Below, in pieces: positions 8,543 to 18,107 of a stretch of DNA of 64,000 nt. Source of the stretch: Lysobacterales bacterium (GTDB lineage: Bacteria; Pseudomonadota; Gammaproteobacteria; Xanthomonadales; SZUA-36); NCBI GenBank assembly GCA_014238945.1, contig JABAAB010000046.1, positions 62,001 to 126,000 of the forward strand, written 5' to 3'. Positions within the stretch are counted from its first letter, which is position 1, and each line of letters begins with the position of its first letter. The notes beneath the pieces are model-generated. The model was not told where the DNA came from, searched no databases, and worked only from the letters and a program-made list of their open reading frames with translations. The position numbers were made by a program, and so were the translations under genes.

Positions 8543-9469
8543 TTCGTCTCCCCTGAAATTGCGGTGCAGGTGAGCAATATATTGCGGGCCTACGTTGCAA
8601 CACCCGCCGATAATGCTGGCACCCGCAGCAAGCCAGTCAGCCGCATGATCTGAATAGACCTGCGGGGTAACATCTTCCCTGGCGGCAGGGATGTTTTCTT
8701 CGCCGTGATAGTCCCATTTTTCCGAAATGGGCAGAAAAGTATTGGCATAAGCGCCTGCAGGCACATCGGACACAGACACCAACTGCTGTATCGCCTTGCT
8801 GATCGCTTCCGGTGGAGAGCAATTGAGTAAAACCGCGCTGACACCGGAGTCCAGGACGTCATCCCATGCATCGGTAATTGACGCACCACCCCGCAGGGTG
8901 GTGGGACCGGAATCCGCTATCGACCAGGACAGCCAAACCGGTAGGCCGGTAGAGGTGGCTGCCACGACCGCCGCCCTGGCTTCTGTTAAGCAGGACAATG
9001 TCTCACAGATAAACAGGTCAACATGGGGGGCAAGAAACTCAGCCTGCTCCCGGTAGAGCGCCTCGGTTTCCTCATAGGTACCGACCAGGTCAGGCCGGTA
9101 GCTGCCATTTTGTGGACCCATTGAACCAGCGATGCTGACCGGTCTGGCACATTTCTCCCTGGCTCTGTGTGCCAGCTCTGCCGACAGCTGGTTCAGAGGC
9201 CCAAGATGGTCCTGCAGTCCCGCCGGTTCAAAATTATTGCGGATACAGGCATAGGAATTGGTGCTAATAACATCGGCACCCGACCTGATAAAGTCTTCGT
9301 GTATGGCGACCACCGTCCCGGGATGATCAATCAGCGCGCTGGCCGACCACAACACGCCCTGCCCGGATGCCCCGCGCCGAATCAGTTCCTGCCCCATACC
9401 CCCATCAAGTATGACCGGACTGGGCGTGACTCCATGGGGTAGTTCAATTTCCCTGAATTTCGGCCCCAT
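8525..9469 (-). CDS. Homocysteine S-methyltransferase family protein
   Basis: This 314-residue protein is a zinc-dependent homocysteine methyltransferase domain (BHMT/MmuM/MetH N-terminal type). It starts LDGGMGQELIRRG, as the family does. Its three zinc cysteines are seen in LLNCSPPEAI (about residue 218) and GASIIGGCCNVGP (about residue 288). Family members move a methyl group from S-methylmethionine, betaine or similar donors to homocysteine; the donor cannot be read here. It follows moeA by 16 bases at the end of the formate dehydrogenase operon, which suggests a place in one-carbon metabolism rather than molybdenum cofactor synthesis. The C-terminal DEKRGGG falls in a terminator stem. 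Confidence 0.87.
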   Translation of the reverse strand: MGPKFREIELPHGVTPSPVILDGGMGQELIRRGASGQGVLWSASALIDHPGTVVAIHEDFIRSGADVISTNSYACIRNNFEPAGLQDHLGPLNQLSAELAHRAREKCARPVSIAGSMGPQNGSYRPDLVGTYEETEALYREQAEFLAPHVDLFICETLSCLTEARAAVVAATSTGLPVWLSWSIADSGPTTLRGGASITDAWDDVLDSGVSAVLLNCSPPEAISKAIQQLVSVSDVPAGAYANTFLPISEKWDYHGEENIPAAREDVTPQVYSDHAADWLAAGASIIGGCCNVGPQYIAHLHRNFRGDEKRGGG

Positions 9470-9485
9470 GGTGTCAACTGGCTGT

Positions 9486-10676
9486 TCAGTTGAACAACAG
9501 GTAGGGAATCACGTCCACAGCGTCACCCCTGGCAATGTCCTGCCCGGCATATTGAACCACCATGCCATCACCCCAGGTGGTCGAATAGAGCACACCACTG
9601 CTTTGTTGAGAAAATAATTCGACACCTTCCGCCCGGCTACGAATTCTCAGGTATTCCTGTCTTGTGCTGCCCGGTTTGTCAAATAAAGCAGGTTGTCTCA
9701 ATGGAACGATGTCTGTGCTGCGCATTCCCTGGCTGGCAAAAAGAAATGGCCGGGAAATAACCAGTAAGGTAACCAGGGCAGACACCGGGTTGCCGGGCAA
9801 CCCCAGAAAAGGCGTCCCGTGTACCTGGCCATAGGCAAATGGCTTACCGGGTTTAATCGCGATACGCCACAGATCGATGGAGCCCAATGACTCAACCACG
9901 TCCTTGACATGGTCTTCCTCACCCACCGAAACACCACCGGAAGTAATGATCACATCGGCTACCTTGCTGGCCCGGGTCATCACCTCTGAAAGGACCTCGG
10001 GGTCGTCTTCGGTAACACCCAGGTCAATTACTTCAAAACCCCAACCACTGAGCAGTGCATCCATCATGTAGTGATTTGAATTGTAAATTTGCCCGGGTTC
10101 TATGGCCTGACCAGGCTCCACCAGTTCCGAACCGGTCGATACAATCGCAACTTTTAAACGCCGCCAGGCCTTAACTGTGTCAAAGCCCAGGGAGGCGATC
10201 AGACCAATGTCCTGGGCCCGTAAACGATGACCGGCCTTGAGCACCGTTGCGCCCTGCCTGATATCCTGACCCCTGGGTCGAATGTTGGCCCCCGCTTTGC
10301 CCGCCTTTTCAATCCAGACCCGTTTTTCGTCACCCCGGCAATTTTCCTGCATGATGACAATGTCAGCACCCTGGGGAATTTCGGCACCGGTGAAAATACG
10401 CGCCGCGGTGCTCGCTTTCAGTGGACCGGGTGAGGTACCGGCGGTTATCCGCTGGCTGATTTCCAGTGCATCGGCGGGTTCCTGCCAGTCCGCCAATCTC
10501 AGGGCATAACCATCCATGGCACTGTTGTCTGCGGGTGGAACATCAATACCGGCAACAATGTCAGAGGCAAGCACGCGACCCCGGCAGAGCTTCAATCCTA
10601 TGGTCTCATTATCAACCAGCAAACGGCTATTGGACTGCAATCGCTCGATTGCCTGATCAACAGGGATCATGCTCAT
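9486..10676 (-). CDS. moeA: Molybdopterin molybdenumtransferase
   Basis: The 396-residue protein matches MoeA, which inserts molybdate into adenylylated molybdopterin. Visible blocks are the N-terminal DVPPADNSAMDGYALR, GTGAEIPQGAD-like (IFTGAEIPQGADIVIMQE), the MPT-binding VSTGSELVEPGQ and YNSNHYMMDALLSGWG, TSGGVSVGEEDHVKDV and FLGLPGNPVSALV. Its ATG overlaps the moaB stop by four bases, so the two are translationally coupled. In this operon it supplies the cofactor for the formate dehydrogenase FdsA. Confidence 0.95.
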   Translation of the reverse strand: MSMIPVDQAIERLQSNSRLLVDNETIGLKLCRGRVLASDIVAGIDVPPADNSAMDGYALRLADWQEPADALEISQRITAGTSPGPLKASTAARIFTGAEIPQGADIVIMQENCRGDEKRVWIEKAGKAGANIRPRGQDIRQGATVLKAGHRLRAQDIGLIASLGFDTVKAWRRLKVAIVSTGSELVEPGQAIEPGQIYNSNHYMMDALLSGWGFEVIDLGVTEDDPEVLSEVMTRASKVADVIITSGGVSVGEEDHVKDVVESLGSIDLWRIAIKPGKPFAYGQVHGTPFLGLPGNPVSALVTLLVISRPFLFASQGMRSTDIVPLRQPALFDKPGSTRQEYLRIRSRAEGVELFSQQSSGVLYSTTWGDGMVVQYAGQDIARGDAVDVIPYLLFN

Positions 10677-11197
10677 AGCAAATGTGCACCCGAACGTGTC
10701 TGGGCGGCGAAATTACATGGCCGGTGACGGCTGTCCAGCTGCTCGTTCAATATCCCGCTCCAGGCCGTACGGCAGGCACCCGTCGAGCCAGGCATGCAGA
10801 ATATCAGGGTCTGGTTGGCAAGCCCGGCAACCGCCCTCGACTGCACGGTGGAACTACCAATTTCCAGGTAGGAAAGATGACGGAATAACTCTCCGAAGCC
10901 ATCAATTACCCGGTCAAATAATGGCTGCAATGCCTCAGGTGTTGAGTCCCGACGGGTGAGGCCGGTGCCACCGGTGGTGAGGATGACATCAACATCCTGG
11001 TCAGCAATCCAGCCAGATACAATGGCCCGGGATTCATAGACATCATCCCTGCACAACTCACGTGCAGCAAGCCTGTGACCGGCTGCGGTCAACAGTTCCT
11101 GAAGGGCCTGACCCGAGGTATCGGTATCCATGCTGCGTGTATCCGTCAGGGTCAATACAGCGAAATTGAGGGGTATGAATTCAGCGTCTTTGTGCAA
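10673..11197 (-). CDS. moaB: Molybdenum cofactor biosynthesis protein MoaB (molybdopterin adenylyltransferase type)
   Basis: This 174-residue protein contains the MoaB/MogA fold: AVLTLTDTRSMDTDTSG at the start, DVILTTGGTGLTRRDSTPEAL in the middle and CMPGSTGACRTAW near the end. The family activates molybdopterin by adenylation before MoeA adds molybdenum. The first codon appears to be TTG at 11197, with AAAGG about 9 bases upstream; no ATG exists nearby. It is coupled to moeA by a four-base overlap. Confidence 0.92.
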   Translation of the reverse strand: MHKDAEFIPLNFAVLTLTDTRSMDTDTSGQALQELLTAAGHRLAARELCRDDVYESRAIVSGWIADQDVDVILTTGGTGLTRRDSTPEALQPLFDRVIDGFGELFRHLSYLEIGSSTVQSRAVAGLANQTLIFCMPGSTGACRTAWSGILNEQLDSRHRPCNFAAQTRSGAHLL

Positions 11198-11244
11198 TTT
11201 CAGTTACCTTTGCATTGTGAGGTGATTAATGCCCCATCATCCTT

Positions 11245-11862
11245 CTATGCAGGCATATGGTCAAGCCACCTTGCAGCTGTTTCAAGTTCATCGGGTGTGT
11301 TTACATTGAAGAAGGGAGATGGCTCTGCCGGGGCCCACTCCACCACCGTGTGTGGCAATGATTCCAACAGATATTTTAATCCGCCATGACCCTGCTCTAC
11401 GGCCTCGCGTACGACCGGCAGATGATGATTCTGCCACAGTGAGAAGGTGGGTTGCAGTATTCCCTCGTAAGAAACCACGGACACAGATTGGCTATTCTCA
11501 CGAACTCCGTAAAGCAGGGTGGCCACCAGTTCAGGTGGCAGAAAAGGTGCATCACAGGGACACAGCACCAGACCGTTATCCAGACCCATCTCAGACAGAT
11601 GGGTAAGCGCAGAATACAAACCGGTCAGAGGCCCCCGGTGACCGGGCAGCAGGTCGGGCACCAGTTGCAGGCCGTAACTTTCAAATCCAACTGCCTGGGG
11701 TGCAACATTGAGCAACAAAAGATCAACCTGGGGTAACAACCGACGGATAACGTGGCCGATGATGGGCTCGTCATGAAGTTGAGACTGCGCCTTCGGGCCG
11801 CTACCCATGCGTTTTGAGCGTCCGCCCGCAAGTATGACTCCAGCAGGTCTGGCATCCGCCAT
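11245..11862 (-). CDS. mobA: Molybdenum cofactor guanylyltransferase
   Basis: The 205-residue protein has the MobA nucleotidyltransferase signature GVILAGGRSKRMGSGPKA at its N-terminus and the LCPCDAPFLPPELV metal-binding block in the middle. MobA links GMP to Mo-molybdopterin to make the bis-MGD cofactor that FdsA needs. Its ATG overlaps the fdsD stop by one base (TGATG), a sign of coupled translation in the fds operon. Confidence 0.94.
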   Translation of the reverse strand: MADARPAGVILAGGRSKRMGSGPKAQSQLHDEPIIGHVIRRLLPQVDLLLLNVAPQAVGFESYGLQLVPDLLPGHRGPLTGLYSALTHLSEMGLDNGLVLCPCDAPFLPPELVATLLYGVRENSQSVSVVSYEGILQPTFSLWQNHHLPVVREAVEQGHGGLKYLLESLPHTVVEWAPAEPSPFFNVNTPDELETAARWLDHMPA

Positions 11863-12074
11863 CAGTCGCGCAGCTTGTCCAAGGCAGCAACCAGGTTTTC
11901 AGACAGCCCCTTTCCACCATCATCTGCGTAACCCATTAAGATATTACGCATACGTGGTGCCCAGAAACGTCTCAGGTGATCCGCAATCCGTTCATCGGCA
12001 TCAGCATGAAAACCGAGGTTGGCAGCGATGTCATTTGCCATGGATACCAGATGTTCCGTCTCATTTTCACCCAT
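11862..12074 (-). CDS. fdsD: NAD-dependent formate dehydrogenase delta subunit
   Basis: This 70-residue protein matches the small FdsD subunit: HLVSMANDIAANLGF, then ERIADHLRRFWAPRMRNILMGY and a C-terminal LSENLVAALDKL helix. FdsD accompanies the FdsGBA complex and is required for an active enzyme in characterised systems. It lies between fdhD and mobA, as in fdsGBACD operons. Confidence 0.93.
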   Translation of the reverse strand: MGENETEHLVSMANDIAANLGFHADADERIADHLRRFWAPRMRNILMGYADDGGKGLSENLVAALDKLRD

Positions 12075-12098
12075 TTTAATTACTCCACAACCTGCAGG

Positions 12099-12896
12099 TT
12101 AATCGTTTAGGATCCTGCTCTCAAATGTATAGACATTGTGCCTTCCCGGGCGGGCAAAACCAACCAGCGTGATACCACTGCGATGGGCAAAATCAATCGC
12201 CAGAGAGGTGGGTGCCGACACTGCGACCAACACTTCCATGCCGGCAGCAGCAGCCTTGTATACCATTTCGTAAGATGCACGACTGGACACCAGTACGAAT
12301 CCTGTCGAAGAATCATAACCGGTTGAGGACAGGTGCCCGATCAGTTTGTCGAGTGCGTTATGACGCCCGACATCTTCGCGCAATGCCAGTATCTGGCCAT
12401 CGGCACTACACCAGGCCGCACCATGGACAGCACCGGTAATTGCCTGTATCGGCTGGTGATCACCCAGGGATTCAATGGCGGTCTGCAGTGCCGTGGAACC
12501 CAAGCTGAAGCGGGAAGACACAACTGCGGGATATCTTATTGCCTGTTCCAGAGATTCCGCGCCACACAAACCACAACCGGTTCGTCCCACCAGGTTGCGT
12601 CGTTGTTGGTCCAAGCGTGAAAAACAGTCTGCATTGATGGTCATGGCCACTTCCAGCCCACCTTCACGCTCGATCAGCGCCAGGTCCAGAATATCCGACC
12701 TGCAATTGACAATCCCTTCCGTCAGGCTGAAGCCAATGGCAAAGTCCTCCAGCCTCGAAGGTGTCACCATCATGACCACATGTGAACGCTTGTTGTACGT
12801 CAGAGCAACCGCTGTTTCAGTGGCGACCTGATCGTCATTGGTGCTGGCGTCATTTCCGCTCCAGCTGGTGACTGAAACAGGGCGGCTGGTGGACAT
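12099..12896 (-). CDS. fdhD: Formate dehydrogenase sulfurtransferase FdhD (FdsC)
   Basis: The 265-residue protein has the FdhD cysteine motif GRTGCGLCGAESL near residue 110 and REDVGRHNALDKLIG near residue 193. FdhD-family proteins pass sulfur from a cysteine desulfurase to the molybdenum centre and deliver the finished cofactor to formate dehydrogenase; in the fds operon the homologue is called FdsC. It starts 28 bases after the fdsA stop. Confidence 0.95.
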   Translation of the reverse strand: MSTSRPVSVTSWSGNDASTNDDQVATETAVALTYNKRSHVVMMVTPSRLEDFAIGFSLTEGIVNCRSDILDLALIEREGGLEVAMTINADCFSRLDQQRRNLVGRTGCGLCGAESLEQAIRYPAVVSSRFSLGSTALQTAIESLGDHQPIQAITGAVHGAAWCSADGQILALREDVGRHNALDKLIGHLSSTGYDSSTGFVLVSSRASYEMVYKAAAAGMEVLVAVSAPTSLAIDFAHRSGITLVGFARPGRHNVYTFESRILND

Positions 12897-12923
12897 CTCG
12901 TGACTACCCGTAGATATCGTGGA

Positions 12924-15782
12924 CTATCGACCCGGACCGCGCGCCTTGTCCAGAAACGCCAGTTGTTTCCGGTTGAAGGCCTGTTGCTGCTTTTGCCACT
13001 CGGATGGCTGGGTGACCCGCGTAACCTGTACAGCGGTAACCTTGTATTCCGGGCAGTTAGTGGCCCAGTCCGAGTTGTCGGTGGTGACAATATTGGCCCC
13101 GGTTAACGGAAAATGAAATGTAGTGTAAACCACACCCGGTTGTACCTTGTCGGTCACGATCGCATGCAATACGGTATCCCCTGCCCGGCTCTTGATACCC
13201 ACCCAGTCACCATTGTTTATACCCCGGTCTTCGGCGTCGACGGGATGAATCTCCAATACATCCTGATCGGCCCAGACCGTGTTTGCTGTCCGTCTGGTCT
13301 GCGCACCAACATTGTATTGCGAAAGTATTCTGCCAGTGGTCAACAGCAGTGGAAATCTCCGGGTTGACCGCTCACGGGTGGGTACAAACCCGGTGATCGC
13401 AAAGTAACCTTTGCCCCGTACAAATTCATCAACGTGCATGGTGGGTGTGCCATCCGGTGCCTCTTCATTACAGGGCCACTGGATGCTCCCAAGTCGATTC
13501 AGCTTGTCATAACTGACCCCGGTAAAGGTCGGAGTCAATCGTGCGATCTCGTCCATGATTTCAGATGGGTGGGAATAGGTCATGGGGTAGCCCAGTTCGT
13601 TGGCCAGGTCCACGGTAATTTCCCAATCCTCTTTTCCGCTGCGTGACGGCATGACCTTACGCACCATGGAAATTCGTCGTTCTGCATTGGTAAATGTTCC
13701 ATTCTTCTCGAGAAAGGTCGAACCAGGCAAAAATACATGTGCGAAACGCGCAGTTTCATTCAGGAAAAGATCCTGAACGACCAGGCACTCCAGTGACTTC
13801 ATCGCCGTTTCAACATGATGGGTATTCGGGTCAGACTGGGCAATATCCTCGCCCTGGCAGTACAAACCCTTGAAGTTGCCGTGTATGGCCGCATCGAACA
13901 TGTTGGGAATACGTAAGCCGGGATCCTGTTGCAGTTTCACCTGCCATTCGTTTTCAAACAGGGTGCGCACCTCGGGGTCGGAAACATGCCTGTAGCCGGG
14001 AAGTTCATGCGGGAAAGACCCCATATCACAAGATCCCTGCACGTTGTTCTGTCCACGAAGAGGACTGACTCCAACACCTTCCCTGCCCAGATTTCCCGTC
14101 ACCATGGCGAGGTTGGCAATACCCATGACCATGGTCGACCCCTGGCTGTGCTCGGTTACACCCAGGCCGTAATAAATGGCACCATTGCCCGCACTGGCAT
14201 ACAGCCTTGCTGCCTGACGAAGTTCAGTTGCGTCAATTCCGGTGACCGACTGCAATGATTCAGGCGAGTTTTCCTCGCGCATGATAAATTCTGACCAGAT
14301 CTTCCAGGAAGGGATTTCACAGCGTTCATTGACATACTTTTCGTCAGCAAGTCCCTCTGAGACGATGACGTGGGCCATGGCATTGACAAATGCCACGTTG
14401 CTCCCGGGAAGCAACTGCAAGTGATGCTCAGCCCGGACATGCGGACTGTCTACCAGTGCAATTTTGCGTGGGTCAACAACAATCAGCCTGGCACCCTCAC
14501 GAAGTCTGTGTTTCAGGCGGGAAGCAAATACGGGATGGGCTTCTGTCGGATTGGCTCCAATCAGAATGACTACATCAGCACTCGCCACCGATTCAAACGC
14601 CTGGGTACCCGCAGACTCGCCCAGGGTAGTTTTCAGGCCATACCCGGTTGGTGAATGACATACACGGGCACAGGTATCGACGTTGTTGTTGCCAAATGCC
14701 GCGCGGACCAGTTTCTGGACCAGGTAGGTTTCTTCATTGCTGCAACGGGACGAGGTAATCCCACCTATACTGTCACGACCGTGTTTTGCCTGGATTTCCC
14801 GGAATCTGCGTGCGGTAAAAGCAATGGCTTCTTCCCAGCTGACCTCGCGCCAGGCTTCATCAATACTGTCACGAATCATCGGTTCGGTGATCCGGTCCCC
14901 GTGTTTGTAATATTCAAACGCAAAACGGCCCTTGACACAGGCGTGACCTTCATTGGCCTTGCCCTGTTTGCTGGGTACCATTCGGATGACTTCTTCACCA
15001 CGTGTTTCAACGTTAAAGGTGCAGCCTACGCCGCAATAGGCGCAGGTTGTGAGCGTGCTCTTCTCCGGCAACCCCAGTTTGATAACCGATTTTTCTTCCA
15101 GCGCAGCTGTTGGGCAACTGTTAACACAGGCACCACAGGAAACGCATTCCGAATCCATGAAAGATTCCATTTGTCCGGCGCTGATTTTTGACGCAAAGCC
15201 CCGTCCATCCCCCGTCAATGCAAAGGTACCCTGGATATCATCGCAGGCGCGCACACAGCGGTAACAGACGATGCATTGTGATGGGTCAAAGGTGAAATAA
15301 GGGTTGGACTGATCTTTCTCTGCACCCAGGTGGTTCAAGCCGTTTAACCCGTAACGGCTGTCTTTCACACCGAGATCAGCAGCCACATCCTGTAGTTCAC
15401 AATCCCCATCGGCCGGGCAGGTGTCACAATCCAACGGATGATCGGAAATGTATAATTCAAGAATATTCTTGCGCAACCTTTCAAGTTTGCCACTTTGCGT
15501 ATGCACAACCATGCCCTCTTCCACGGAGGTCGTGCACGAGGCCGGTGTTCCCCTGCGGCCGTCAATCTCAACCAGGCACATGCGGCAGGAGCCAAAAGCA
15601 TCAAGGCTGTCGGTGGCACAGAGCTTGGGAATGCTGATGCCGGCAATCGCTGCAGCTCGTATCAGGGACGTTCCTTTCGAAACACTGACTTCATGACCGT
15701 CAATCTCAAGACTGACCTGTCCGGTCGTGCCACGTGGAGGTGGTGTACCCAGATCCTGTGATGATTGTATTAGCTCAGACAT
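12924..15782 (-). CDS. fdsA: NAD-dependent formate dehydrogenase alpha (molybdenum) subunit
   Basis: This 952-residue catalytic subunit oxidises formate to CO2 at a Mo-bis-MGD centre in the cytoplasm. The N-terminus is a 2Fe-2S domain (C55, C66, C69, C83), followed by a His-Cys3 cluster (HPLDCDTCPADGDC) and two ferredoxin clusters (CIVCYRCVRAC and CVSCGACVNSCP). The 4Fe-4S site next to the cofactor is CAYCGVGC. The molybdenum ligand is C375 in VCHSPTGYG, a cysteine rather than selenocysteine. The last 130 residues form the molybdopterin dinucleotide-binding domain. It starts 5 bases after fdsB. The electron path would run from molybdenum through the clusters to FdsB and NAD. Confidence 0.97.
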   Translation of the reverse strand: MSELIQSSQDLGTPPPRGTTGQVSLEIDGHEVSVSKGTSLIRAAAIAGISIPKLCATDSLDAFGSCRMCLVEIDGRRGTPASCTTSVEEGMVVHTQSGKLERLRKNILELYISDHPLDCDTCPADGDCELQDVAADLGVKDSRYGLNGLNHLGAEKDQSNPYFTFDPSQCIVCYRCVRACDDIQGTFALTGDGRGFASKISAGQMESFMDSECVSCGACVNSCPTAALEEKSVIKLGLPEKSTLTTCAYCGVGCTFNVETRGEEVIRMVPSKQGKANEGHACVKGRFAFEYYKHGDRITEPMIRDSIDEAWREVSWEEAIAFTARRFREIQAKHGRDSIGGITSSRCSNEETYLVQKLVRAAFGNNNVDTCARVCHSPTGYGLKTTLGESAGTQAFESVASADVVILIGANPTEAHPVFASRLKHRLREGARLIVVDPRKIALVDSPHVRAEHHLQLLPGSNVAFVNAMAHVIVSEGLADEKYVNERCEIPSWKIWSEFIMREENSPESLQSVTGIDATELRQAARLYASAGNGAIYYGLGVTEHSQGSTMVMGIANLAMVTGNLGREGVGVSPLRGQNNVQGSCDMGSFPHELPGYRHVSDPEVRTLFENEWQVKLQQDPGLRIPNMFDAAIHGNFKGLYCQGEDIAQSDPNTHHVETAMKSLECLVVQDLFLNETARFAHVFLPGSTFLEKNGTFTNAERRISMVRKVMPSRSGKEDWEITVDLANELGYPMTYSHPSEIMDEIARLTPTFTGVSYDKLNRLGSIQWPCNEEAPDGTPTMHVDEFVRGKGYFAITGFVPTRERSTRRFPLLLTTGRILSQYNVGAQTRRTANTVWADQDVLEIHPVDAEDRGINNGDWVGIKSRAGDTVLHAIVTDKVQPGVVYTTFHFPLTGANIVTTDNSDWATNCPEYKVTAVQVTRVTQPSEWQKQQQAFNRKQLAFLDKARGPGR

Positions 15783-15787
15783 TTTGC

Positions 15788-17356
15788 CTACCTTTTGACA
15801 CCGCGCTGATCATTATATTCGAAATCCATGGGAAAGTGCTTAACTGCACTGCGTACCGGCATGGGTGTCAAGCCCCCCATGGCACACAGCGAGCCACTGT
15901 CCATCGTCTCGCACAGGTCCTCGAGCTGATTAAGCTGCTTCGCTGAATTCTTACTTTCACGAATCCTGTCAATCAACTCCACACCACGCACCGACCCAAT
16001 TCTACAGGGGGTGCATTTCCCACAGGACTCCACAGCACAAAATTCCATTGCGAAACGGGCTTGCTCCAGCATGTCCACACTGTCATCAAATACCACGATA
16101 CCACCATGACCCAGCATCGCCCCAATTTCACCAAAGGCCTCGTAGTCCAGCCGGGTGTCCCATTGTGACTCCGGTACATAAGCCCCCAGCGGTCCTCCCA
16201 CCTGGATAGCCCGCACGGGTCTGCCACTGGCCGTCCCGCCACCGTATCCTTCAAACAACTCACGCAGACTTGCACCAAACGGAACTTCAACCAGGCCACC
16301 ACGACGGATGTTTCCCGCGAGTTGCGCGGTCAGGGTTCCGCGGGAACGGCCGCTACCGTACTCCTGGTAGAACTCCGGGCCCTGCGCCAGCACGGTCGTT
16401 ACCGCAGCCAGAGTCAAGACATTATTGACCACGGTGGGCTTGCCAAACAGTCCTTCTATGGCGGGCAGTGGCGGCTTGAACCTGACCATTCCACGCTTAC
16501 CTTCAAGGCTGTCGAGCATGGAAGTTTCCTCTCCACAAATATAGGCACCTGCTCCTACCCTTACTTCAATATGGAAACTATGGCCACTTCCACAGATATC
16601 ATCACCCAGAAGCCTGGCACCTTGTGCTGATGCAATGGCATGGTTCAGGGTATCCAACGCCCTGGGATACTCCGATCGAAGGTAGATATATCCCATGGTT
16701 GCGCCAACCGCCAGGGCACAGATGGTCATACCCTCGATCAATTGAAATGGGTCTGCTTCCATCAATAAACGATCAGCAAAAGTACCGGAATCACCTTCAT
16801 CCGCATTGCAGGTGACGTATTTCTGTTCTGCATCGGTGTCCAGTACGGTTTGCCACTTGATCCCGGTAGGAAATGCGGCACCGCCACGACCACGCAATCC
16901 CGATGACTTGACTGTCTCGACAATATCAGCTGGCAACATTTCAAGTGCACGGGTCAGACCCTCGTAACCGCCATGCAGTTTGTAATCGTCCAGCTGCCGG
17001 GGATCTGTCCACCCGGCACGGGCAAAGGTCAAACGATCCTGACGGGACAGCCATTCAATATCTGAGACCGAACCCAGGCACAATTCATGCTGGATCAACC
17101 CATCGTATCCTTCCTCTGAAAACACTTCCAGTATTCCGGTGGCATCACCCCTGGAAATTGGACCAAACACAATGCGACCCCCATCCTGTTCGATCTCGAT
17201 CAACGGTTCCAGCCAGAACGCGCCACGTGAACCATTACGTATTACTTCAATGTCCAGACCCCTGATCTGTGACTGCACGGCTATTTCAACAGCCACCGAA
17301 TCCGCACCCAGGGCACAGGCGGTGGTGTCAGCCGGTATGTAAATTCTTGTTGTCAT
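15788..17356 (-). CDS. fdsB: NAD-dependent formate dehydrogenase beta (FMN/NADH) subunit
   Basis: The 522-residue protein is a NuoF-like subunit with a thioredoxin-fold N-terminal region of about 110 residues. FMN and NAD sites appear as GLRGRGGAAFPTGIKW and CNADEGDSGTFADRLLMEADP. GAGAYICGEETSMLDSLEG is next, and the 4Fe-4S ligands are in ESCGKCTPCRIG. It takes electrons from FdsA and reduces NAD. Its ATG follows the fdsG stop with no gap, and fdsA follows after 5 bases, so the three are clearly one transcript. Confidence 0.96.
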   Translation of the reverse strand: MTTRIYIPADTTACALGADSVAVEIAVQSQIRGLDIEVIRNGSRGAFWLEPLIEIEQDGGRIVFGPISRGDATGILEVFSEEGYDGLIQHELCLGSVSDIEWLSRQDRLTFARAGWTDPRQLDDYKLHGGYEGLTRALEMLPADIVETVKSSGLRGRGGAAFPTGIKWQTVLDTDAEQKYVTCNADEGDSGTFADRLLMEADPFQLIEGMTICALAVGATMGYIYLRSEYPRALDTLNHAIASAQGARLLGDDICGSGHSFHIEVRVGAGAYICGEETSMLDSLEGKRGMVRFKPPLPAIEGLFGKPTVVNNVLTLAAVTTVLAQGPEFYQEYGSGRSRGTLTAQLAGNIRRGGLVEVPFGASLRELFEGYGGGTASGRPVRAIQVGGPLGAYVPESQWDTRLDYEAFGEIGAMLGHGGIVVFDDSVDMLEQARFAMEFCAVESCGKCTPCRIGSVRGVELIDRIRESKNSAKQLNQLEDLCETMDSGSLCAMGGLTPMPVRSAVKHFPMDFEYNDQRGVKR

Positions 17357-17833
17357 CTAAATGGTCTTGTGTTCAGCAAGTAGTTCTTCGAATCGAGAGG
17401 CATCGACACGCGCATGAACTTCATTGCCAATACGAATCGAAGGCGAACAGGCACAGTTACCCAGGCAATACACCGGATCCAGCGTAAAACGACCATCGGA
17501 GGTGGTTCCACCGTATTCCACTCCGAGGGATTCTTTCACATGTTGCTCCAGTTCACGCGACCCCATCGCCTGACACGCCTCTGCACGGCATACCTGTATG
17601 GTGGTGAGGCCACGGGGTTCTGTGTGAAAGTCATGGTAAAAACTGATGACACCGTGAACCTCTGCCCGTGACAAACCCATGCCACGTGCTATATCAGCCA
17701 CATTTTCCTTTGGAATATGACCCAGCACACCCTGGATGTCATGTAACAGGGGCAGTAACCCACCTGCTGTATCAGCATATCTGAGCACTGCGCTTGCAAC
17801 GACCTCCTCAGGTCTTTGGTTATTGGAGCTCAC
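17357..17833 (-). CDS. fdsG: NAD-dependent formate dehydrogenase gamma subunit
   Basis: This NuoE-like subunit binds one 2Fe-2S cluster through CRAEACQAMG and CLGNCACSPS. The preceding LLPLLHDIQGVLGHIPKE and LSRAEVHGVISFYHDF are typical of the family. I chose the GTG at 17833 because AGGA stands 7 bases upstream; an in-frame ATG ten codons earlier (17863) has no ribosome site but cannot be excluded. It is the first gene of the fdsGBA-fdhD-fdsD-mobA-moaB-moeA block, so the promoter should lie in 17864-18060. Confidence 0.93.
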   Translation of the reverse strand: MSSNNQRPEEVVASAVLRYADTAGGLLPLLHDIQGVLGHIPKENVADIARGMGLSRAEVHGVISFYHDFHTEPRGLTTIQVCRAEACQAMGSRELEQHVKESLGVEYGGTTSDGRFTLDPVYCLGNCACSPSIRIGNEVHARVDASRFEELLAEHKTI

Positions 17834-18064
17834 ACGTGATTCCTTTTGTCTGTAATCATCCATTGAACAGGGTCAATTGATTGCTTTCGAATCAAAGTCA
17901 TCATCTGAATCAATCTGGCAATTTAACTCCATTCCTCATGATAAACAATGATAATAATGCGTAGAGCAATAATTGATTTCATCTCACACGCCATCGCAGG
18001 TCAGAATGAACCAATGAAATGGCAGTGATCAATATGCCAATGACAAAATGACGGTCGAAAAAAA

Positions 18065-18094
18065 AACCGCGACTGGATGAAGCCAGTCGCGGTT
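18065..18094. terminator. Terminator downstream of TonB receptor gene
   Basis: AACCGCGACTGG (18065-18076) and CCAGTCGCGGTT (18083-18094) form a 12-bp stem with a 6-base loop. A-rich sequence on the left gives a T run for minus-strand transcripts, so it ends the receptor gene; TTTTGTTT on the right also allows plus-strand use. Confidence 0.88.
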
Positions 18095-18107
18095 TTGTTT
18101 GATGGGA

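Noticed and set aside
12924..15782. Selenocysteine in formate dehydrogenase
   Set aside because: The molybdenum-ligand codon at residue 375 is TGT (Cys), and no in-frame TGA is present.
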